Part shown: positions 58,863 through 64,000 of the stretch, piece by piece | Numbering within the stretch: the first letter of the stretch is position 1 | Layout of the letters: each line of letters starts with the position of its first letter | DNA from: CAZHHM01 sp964532225 | Lineage (GTDB): Bacteria > Margulisbacteria > WOR-1 > JAKLHX01 | Assembly: GCA_964532225.1 (NCBI GenBank) | Contig: CAZHHM010000003.1 | Span: 1-64,000 of the forward strand | Reading direction: 5' to 3' | Length of the DNA stretch: 64,000 nt | Translations under genes and position numbers: made by a program | Notes under the pieces: generated by a model | The model's database searches: none | Seen by the model: only the letters and a program-made list of their open reading frames with translations | What the model was told of the DNA's origin: nothing

Positions 58863-60401
58863 TTATCGGCTTCTCAGAATGTCGAGGTTATCCTTTGCCC
58901 TTAAGAACCCTGGATTGACCGATAGTGTCCTTTCCCAGAACATCTCGGCATCCTTGATCCTCCCCTGCTTGTATGACACGTACCCGAGATTATAGATTGC
59001 GGCATCGAACCTGTCGTTTATGTCGACGGCATCCCTGAAATATTCTTCCGCAGTCCTGTGATCGTTCATGTTCATGTAAACAACGCCCAGATTGTATTTT
59101 GTAACGGCATCGTATGGGTTAAGGTCCTCGCTTATCCTGAAATGCTTTTCCGCGTTCGGGATATCCATGGTCCCATAGAACACTTTGCCCATCCCTCTGT
59201 GAGAAAGATAATATCCGGGAGAATCGTGGACCGCTTTTTCCCAGAACACGCGCGGGCTCGAATAGGAATAGCTGTTGCTCATGGAGAGAACGGAGAACAA
59301 CGCTACAACAGCCGACAGCAACAGCGGCCTTTTCCCGGCGAGACGGACAGCAGGAGATAAAGTGCTTAGCAAGATCAATACGCCTATCAGCGGAAGATAA
59401 AGCCTTTGTTCCGCATAATATTGCACCTGCCCCGATAACGGATTTGCCATTGACGGAATCAGGAAGATAAGCCACCACATCAAGCCGAACACGGCGGTTC
59501 GTCCATCCTTTATCCATCCTGCAGCGAACGAAGCGGCAAGAACGCATATAAGAGCGATCCCTGACAGGAATACCAAAGGATCATGCAAAGGGAATACCGT
59601 AAGCTTTAACGGCAGGAGCGACTTTCCCGCGTAGGCGACAAGTCCGGGAAGGTCATTTATCATATTCGACATGACTACGGCAGGGTCATAAGGCATTGGA
59701 TACCTGAGCGAAAAGCCTCTTAATGCTGCATAGACCGTTATCATCGCGGCAAGTGACACGAGGGCAGCGAATGTCCTTGAGGAGGTTTTATTATCGCGGC
59801 CGGACGTCCAGGGATAAAAGAGCAGTACTGCGGGAAGAAGGACAGCGGTCTCTTTGGTCAGCAGGGCTACAAGGAAAGCCAGCGAGCCTGCGGCCAGGTA
59901 TCTTTTTGCTCCGCCCGTGACATATTTGGGGATGAGAATAACAGCAGCGACTACTGCGGCCGCAAGGAGGATATCGTTCCTTCCGGGTATCCAGGCGACC
60001 GCCCGTGATAATGCCGGGTGTACAGAGAAAAGCAGCGAAAGCCAGAAGGAAAGCTCCTTATCCGCCGTGAACGAAATAAGAAAGAAAAAGACCAGAATTA
60101 CCGTAGCTATATGGAGGATCAGGTTGGTCGCATGATAACCTGACGGGTTCCCGTTGAAGGCAAGATTGTCCAGGCCCATCGACACCGAAAAGACCGGCCT
60201 GTAGAACTCATTATGGTAGGCCAGTCCGAACACATCGCTCAAGAAGACCTCTTTGAAGCTCTCTATCCCGTGCATCCTTATTGGTCTTTCAACTGCAAAA
60301 TACCGGTCATCCAGGTCCGTGAACCCGAAGAACAGCGTCGGGAAGAATACGAACAAAGGGACCAGGACAAGTACTGCAAGCTTTCCCTTGATATAACTCA
60401 T
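58863..60401 (-). CDS. TMTC-like GT-C membrane protein with TPRs (third of tandem array)
   Basis: 512 residues. About eleven hydrophobic segments span residues 8-375. The diacidic motif TDLDDRYF (DD at 31-32) follows TM1. GYHATNLILH at 89-98 and AWIPGRNDILLA at 136-147 are shared with the paralogues. A short TPR tail (about 395-510) has YLSHRGMGKVFYGTMDIPNAEKHF and AIYNLGYVSYKQGRIKDAEMFW. It overlaps the second array member by ATGA. Its tail is the shortest of the three, with about three repeats. Function is as inferred for the family. Confidence 0.75.
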   Translation of the reverse strand: MSYIKGKLAVLVLVPLFVFFPTLFFGFTDLDDRYFAVERPIRMHGIESFKEVFLSDVFGLAYHNEFYRPVFSVSMGLDNLAFNGNPSGYHATNLILHIATVILVFFFLISFTADKELSFWLSLLFSVHPALSRAVAWIPGRNDILLAAAVVAAVILIPKYVTGGAKRYLAAGSLAFLVALLTKETAVLLPAVLLFYPWTSGRDNKTSSRTFAALVSLAAMITVYAALRGFSLRYPMPYDPAVVMSNMINDLPGLVAYAGKSLLPLKLTVFPLHDPLVFLSGIALICVLAASFAAGWIKDGRTAVFGLMWWLIFLIPSMANPLSGQVQYYAEQRLYLPLIGVLILLSTLSPAVRLAGKRPLLLSAVVALFSVLSMSNSYSYSSPRVFWEKAVHDSPGYYLSHRGMGKVFYGTMDIPNAEKHFRISEDLNPYDAVTKYNLGVVYMNMNDHRTAEEYFRDAVDINDRFDAAIYNLGYVSYKQGRIKDAEMFWERTLSVNPGFLRAKDNLDILRSR

Positions 60402-62215
60402 TGCACCACCTCCACTCCCATCTCTCTCAATTTGGAAAGATAAGCCTCAGCTTTATCGGCGCTTTCATTTTTGTAACTGCTGTAGAGCTTTGAGATCGCC
60501 TGTATGTTCTCGGGATCAGACTTGAGGACAAGCGTCCAATTCTCCCTCGCAGATCTGACATCCCCTCTTCTTTCATAGATAGACCCCAGGTTCAATCGGG
60601 CACTGATGTTGCCCTGATCACTGCCTAGAATGCGAGAATACATCTTCTCGGCCGACAGATCGTCCCCCGACCTTGCATACGCGGATGCAAGCAGGTTCAT
60701 GGTCATCAGCTCGCCCGGGGACAACGACAGCTCCTCTTTGAAAAGGAGGATCGATTCGGGATATCTGCCCATGTTCATCAGAACAACGGCCAGGTTCCTC
60801 CGGACCTCAGTTAAATGAGGGTGCAGGCGGATCTCCTCCCTTAAAGCATACTCGGCGCTTTTCAGGTCGCCCCGGGACACATAAAGTACGGCAAGGTTAT
60901 TTCTGACGTTTGTTTCTGACGGGGAAAGCTCCAGGCTTTTCAGGTAGTGTCTTTCGGCTGAGACACGGTCTCCGTTCGCCGCAAGCTCCTCAGCGTACAG
61001 AGCATGGGCCCTGGAATAGCTCGATGAATTCACGACAGCGTTGCCCGAGAACATCTCCGGCGAGGAAAAGTTCAAGGAATAGGCTGCCGTGCCTACAGCA
61101 AGCACCAGGATCAGTACGGGCAGCAGCTTCCTGCCTGCATGAAAGGATATATTATACCTTAGCTGTGATAATGTCAGGAATAACCCGACCATCGGAAGAT
61201 AGAGTCGATGGTCCAACAAATCCGCAACGTAACCAGGATACGGCCTGACGAATGAAGGCAGAAGAAAGGCCACGAACCAGACCAGCCCGAACATGGCGCC
61301 TGAAGTGTTCTTGTTCTTTGCCAGCCATATTAACGACACGAGCAGGGACAATGATACAGCCCCGAATATAACGGACGTATCTGCCATTACCGGCATAACT
61401 GACAGGTTTAGCGGAAACAAGGCCTTGCCGAGATATACCAGAAAAGCAGACCATGAACCTGCTAGGCTTGACGCTACCCCCTGCATCGAATATTCAACGG
61501 GATTACTGAAGGCAAGCATTCTCATGACGCTCCAGATGAACGCAAGAAATGCCCAGAACATGGACAAAATGACATATTGATAACGCTGGAACCTTTTATC
61601 AAAAGACAGAGGATACAGTATGCTGACGATATAAAGCATGAAGGACGATTCTTTCGAGAACACTGCAAGCACGCTCATTATCGCATAACAAAAAAGATGC
61701 GCCGGCTTTCCGGTTTCGCAATATCTCATGAAGCACATGAAGGCAGCTATTACAAAGACTGCCATCAAAACATCGTTCCTTCCGGGTATCCAGGCGACCG
61801 CCTGCGTAAGTGACGGATGCACAAGGAATATCATCGCCATGACAAAAGACATCTCTTTCGACCCGAACCTCCTGAGCAATGCGAACAGGAGAAGCGAAGC
61901 TATTATATGAAGCATTATGTTCGTGAAATGATACGGCCATGCAGAGACCCCGCCCCAAAAACTGTCAAGCATCAGAGAGACCAGCATGAGCGGTCTGTAA
62001 TATGCCTGTTGAGTATCGTTGAACACATCAGACCGGAAAAAGCCGGTAATATTCGTTATGTCGTTGATATACCTGAAGTTCTGCACGATCAGTATATTGT
62101 CATCGCTGTTGGTAAAAGAAAATGAGAGCGTCGCCCCGTACAAGGCCGCTCCCGTGACTATTATCACCAAAGGCAGGAGCAACTGTTTTTTTTCGGATAG
62201 CCATTTATAGATCAT
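60398..62215 (-). CDS. TMTC-like GT-C membrane protein with TPRs (second of tandem array)
   Basis: 605 residues, the longest paralogue. TM1 is at about 12-30, FTNSDDNILI has DD at 38-39, YYRP follows the first loop, and WPYHFTNIMLH and AWIPGRNDVLMA occur before the middle helices. After the last helix (about 380) six or more TPR units cover about 395-595, for example YLKSLELSPSETNVRNNLAVLYVSRGDLKSAEYAL. Tandem duplication with divergence in TPR number suggests different protein partners or substrates. Its start overlaps the first member's stop by ATGA. Confidence 0.75.
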   Translation of the reverse strand: MIYKWLSEKKQLLLPLVIIVTGAALYGATLSFSFTNSDDNILIVQNFRYINDITNITGFFRSDVFNDTQQAYYRPLMLVSLMLDSFWGGVSAWPYHFTNIMLHIIASLLLFALLRRFGSKEMSFVMAMIFLVHPSLTQAVAWIPGRNDVLMAVFVIAAFMCFMRYCETGKPAHLFCYAIMSVLAVFSKESSFMLYIVSILYPLSFDKRFQRYQYVILSMFWAFLAFIWSVMRMLAFSNPVEYSMQGVASSLAGSWSAFLVYLGKALFPLNLSVMPVMADTSVIFGAVSLSLLVSLIWLAKNKNTSGAMFGLVWFVAFLLPSFVRPYPGYVADLLDHRLYLPMVGLFLTLSQLRYNISFHAGRKLLPVLILVLAVGTAAYSLNFSSPEMFSGNAVVNSSSYSRAHALYAEELAANGDRVSAERHYLKSLELSPSETNVRNNLAVLYVSRGDLKSAEYALREEIRLHPHLTEVRRNLAVVLMNMGRYPESILLFKEELSLSPGELMTMNLLASAYARSGDDLSAEKMYSRILGSDQGNISARLNLGSIYERRGDVRSARENWTLVLKSDPENIQAISKLYSSYKNESADKAEAYLSKLREMGVEVVQ

Positions 62216-63783
62216 TTGCTGGACCCCAATGACCTTAAAGCTTCTGCAGCCTGTTCGCTACCAGACACCTCAAGCTCTTTTCTGAAGTACCTGACCGCTT
62301 TTTCCCTGTCCTTTTTCATCAGGAACACCAGCCCCATGTTATAGTTCACGTTCCTCTCTCCGGGGTAATTATTCCACTCCTTGACGAATTCCTCAAGAGC
62401 TTCATCCGGACGTCCCGTCATGAGATGTATGACCCCGATGTTATTGTGGACGAGAGGCTCCTTATCGCACATTTTGACCGCAAGCTCATATTGCTCCAGC
62501 GCCTTGGTGTTATCACCTCGCTCAAAATATACTTCCGCGAGACAGGCATGCGTCCGGGGAAGGCTCGGAGAGCTCTTGACTGCTTCATTAAGGAAGGATA
62601 GCTCATCAGTGAAATATCTCGCGTGGACCACAGTGATCGCAGCAAACACTGTCACGGTCACAAGCAGTACGGTCCTGATCTTACTCAGGCTCAGCACGGC
62701 AGGCCCCGCTAATTCCGCTATCACGATCAGGAGGCCCGCCATCGGCAGATAGAGCCTATGCTCGCTGAAGTTGGCAGGAGCCCCGTAATAAGGCTGGATG
62801 AAAGTAGGAAGGAGAAATACAAGCGCCCATAATCCTCCGAACAGGGACATTTTCAGGCTCCCCCGAAAAGCCTTTAAGTACAGAACGGCCATCCAAGCAG
62901 CTGCTATTATGCCGAACAGCAGAGTGCTGTCCGAAAGCACCGGGACGACCGTGAGATTGAACGGAAAGACCGCTTTTCCCAGATACAGCAGCAGAGCGGG
63001 CATATTGCCGACCACCGAAAATATGGATTCAAGGGGCCCGACGCTGAACGTAGATGTCATGAGTAAAGCTCTCAGTATCAGGAACAGGCACATTACAGCC
63101 GACCATGAAACAATTAGCGGAACGCTCTTCTTTAAAAGCCCCGCCCCGCCCGAGACCCAGATATAGACAAGCGCCACGAACGGAAGAAGAAGCGCTGTCT
63201 CCTTGGTCAACACGGCCATGATGAACACCAAAGTATGAAGCCCAAGCACTAAAAGGCCTCCCGACCTGATATATTTAGCCAAGAGAATGAACGCAAGCAG
63301 AATGAAGAGGGTTACTAGAGAGTCGTTCCTTCCGGGTATCCAGTATACTGCCTGGGAAATTACGGGATGTACTGAAAAGACGGATGCGGCCAAGGCCCCG
63401 GTAAATAGAGGATAACCAAGAGCAAGAAAAAGATACAGGACCAGTACGGAGCAAGCCGAGTGAAGCAGGATATTAGTAAGGTGATACGCGGCCGGTGCGC
63501 CATTTCCCGTAACCGTATCTGCCATCAGGGAAAGTGTCATCATGGGCCGGTAATAGCCGATCCTTAACTGCATTGTTCCCGGAGATTCCTGCCTGTTGAG
63601 GAACACGTCCCCTGAAAACACCTTTATTGCGTTAGACGGATCGCTTATAAAAGGAAGATTTTCCCGGATAAGGACATCATCGTCAAAATTTGTAAAACCG
63701 TGCCACAGAGATGGTAAATACACCAGAAATGCCGTCAAAGCGATGGCCAAAGAGAGAGCGATCGGCGAACGCATCCTGATCAT
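62212..63783 (-). CDS. TMTC-like GT-C membrane protein with TPRs (first of tandem array)
   Basis: 523 residues from the ATG at 63783. ATG at 63774 is also possible. A longer reading from 63906 overlaps lon and would add about 40 unlikely polar residues. TM1 lies at about 8-24, FTNFDDDVLI holds three acidic residues (34-36), YYRP, AYHLTNILLH and YWIPGRNDSLVT follow, then TPRs from about 405. The gene starts 5 nt after the lon stop, so protease and glycosyltransferase-like genes may share a transcript. Confidence 0.77.
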   Translation of the reverse strand: MIRMRSPIALSLAIALTAFLVYLPSLWHGFTNFDDDVLIRENLPFISDPSNAIKVFSGDVFLNRQESPGTMQLRIGYYRPMMTLSLMADTVTGNGAPAAYHLTNILLHSACSVLVLYLFLALGYPLFTGALAASVFSVHPVISQAVYWIPGRNDSLVTLFILLAFILLAKYIRSGGLLVLGLHTLVFIMAVLTKETALLLPFVALVYIWVSGGAGLLKKSVPLIVSWSAVMCLFLILRALLMTSTFSVGPLESIFSVVGNMPALLLYLGKAVFPFNLTVVPVLSDSTLLFGIIAAAWMAVLYLKAFRGSLKMSLFGGLWALVFLLPTFIQPYYGAPANFSEHRLYLPMAGLLIVIAELAGPAVLSLSKIRTVLLVTVTVFAAITVVHARYFTDELSFLNEAVKSSPSLPRTHACLAEVYFERGDNTKALEQYELAVKMCDKEPLVHNNIGVIHLMTGRPDEALEEFVKEWNNYPGERNVNYNMGLVFLMKKDREKAVRYFRKELEVSGSEQAAEALRSLGSSK

Positions 63784-63788
63784 GCCGG

Positions 63789-64000
63789 TCAGGCGGATAG
63801 CTGGTGACCCGCCGAGTGGTCGGTGATATGAGATCCCTTTTTGTGGTTGTGTGTCATTTCTTCTATGGACATCTCGACCCCGGTATCGCAACCGTGATTC
63901 GCGCATTTCACTATCTCTTCAGGCGGGTCAACCAGTGCTTCGGCCAGAACCTGGTCCATTTCTTTTGCGAAGAAGAACTCCATACCGAGGTCCTCTTTGA
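63789..64000 (-). CDS. lon: Lon protease, C-terminal end only, with His/Cys-rich tail
   Basis: About 70 residues are visible and the upstream part lies beyond the window. KEDLGMEFFFAKEMDQVLAEALV corresponds to the last helix-strand of the Lon protease domain, where other Lons end with a HMDEVLxxAL pattern. About 45 further residues follow: CANHGCDTGVEMSIEEM then several histidines (HNH, H, H, H). Such a tail is not a standard part of Lon and could bind metal or act as a recognition handle. The Lon call rests on the short C-terminal match only. Confidence 0.6.
   Translation of the reverse strand, partial: KEDLGMEFFFAKEMDQVLAEALVDPPEEIVKCANHGCDTGVEMSIEEMTHNHKKGSHITDHSAGHQLSA

Noticed and set aside
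62212..63906. 564-codon reading of the first TMTC-like gene
   Set aside because: The first 41 residues overlap the lon frame and are polar and unlike the paralogues. The ATG at 63783 fits the family start.

Overview
The window reads as a chromosomal segment of an uncultured diderm bacterium. It holds single-copy housekeeping genes (ileS, recG, uvrB, purL, purA, pnp, rpsO, rpmB, rph, coaD, rnj, dapA) beside a large envelope-polysaccharide repertoire (Wza- and Wzz-type proteins, dTDP- and CDP-sugar pathways, an MsbA-like ABC exporter, about ten glycosyltransferases). RNase J, an Amj-type flippase, a SepIVA-like coiled-coil protein and a lipid-A-disaccharide-synthase-related protein, together with Gram-negative export proteins, fit a lineage near Cyanobacteria such as the candidate phyla Margulisbacteria/Saganbacteria (WOR-1). 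That placement is an inference from gene content and was not computed. No tRNA, rRNA, CRISPR array, transposase or prophage was seen.

Layout. (1) 1-16611, minus strand: recG-rsmD-coaD-sepIVA-like-rph, then rmlA, an RmlC-like cupin, rmlB, wza-like, wzz-like, dedA, then the CDP-3,6-dideoxyhexose genes (rfbF, rfbG, rfbH), a B12-binding radical SAM enzyme, an RmlC-family epimerase, a reductase, a GT2 and a truncated GT87-like membrane protein. (2) 16742-16933, plus: rpmB with a good promoter. (3) 16930-26496, minus: TMTC-like TPR membrane protein, uvrB, a TPR stub, dapA, rnj, hyuA-like, fliJ-like. (4) 26599-28529, plus: a possible 37-residue ORF and a large beta-rich protein with a T9SS/FlgD-type C-terminal tail. 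(5) 28607-40574, minus: purA-queC-DUF366-amj-ribF-rpsO-pnp-purL-slt-comEA-comEC, mostly joined by ATGA overlaps. (6) 40673-47682, plus: msbA-like exporter, LpxB-related protein, three GT4 enzymes and an SDR. (7) 47676-53215: a small glycosylation island with a GT2-AAC(3) fusion, a methyltransferase, three more GT2s and a secreted stub, expressed from back-to-back promoters. (8) 53193-58825, minus: ileS-ahcY-DUF5665-lspA-lgt. (9) 58863-64000, minus: the end of lon followed by three tandem TMTC-like GT-C/TPR membrane proteins.

Functionally the window centres on building, decorating and exporting surface glycans. Nucleotide sugars come from the rml and rfb genes, sugars are transferred by many GT2/GT4 enzymes, and products leave through Wza/Wzz-type and MsbA-type exporters. 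Four GT-C/TPR proteins may glycosylate exported proteins.

The most unusual signals are these: many transcription units start with an extended -10 box (TGnTATAAT) only 5-9 nt before the start codon, which implies leaderless mRNAs; a GT2-AAC(3) fusion appears to start at ATT; purL carries two in-frame insertions made of heptanucleotide repeats; a 16-bp perfect palindrome sits in the purA promoter spacer; and several foldable repeat elements lie between genes.
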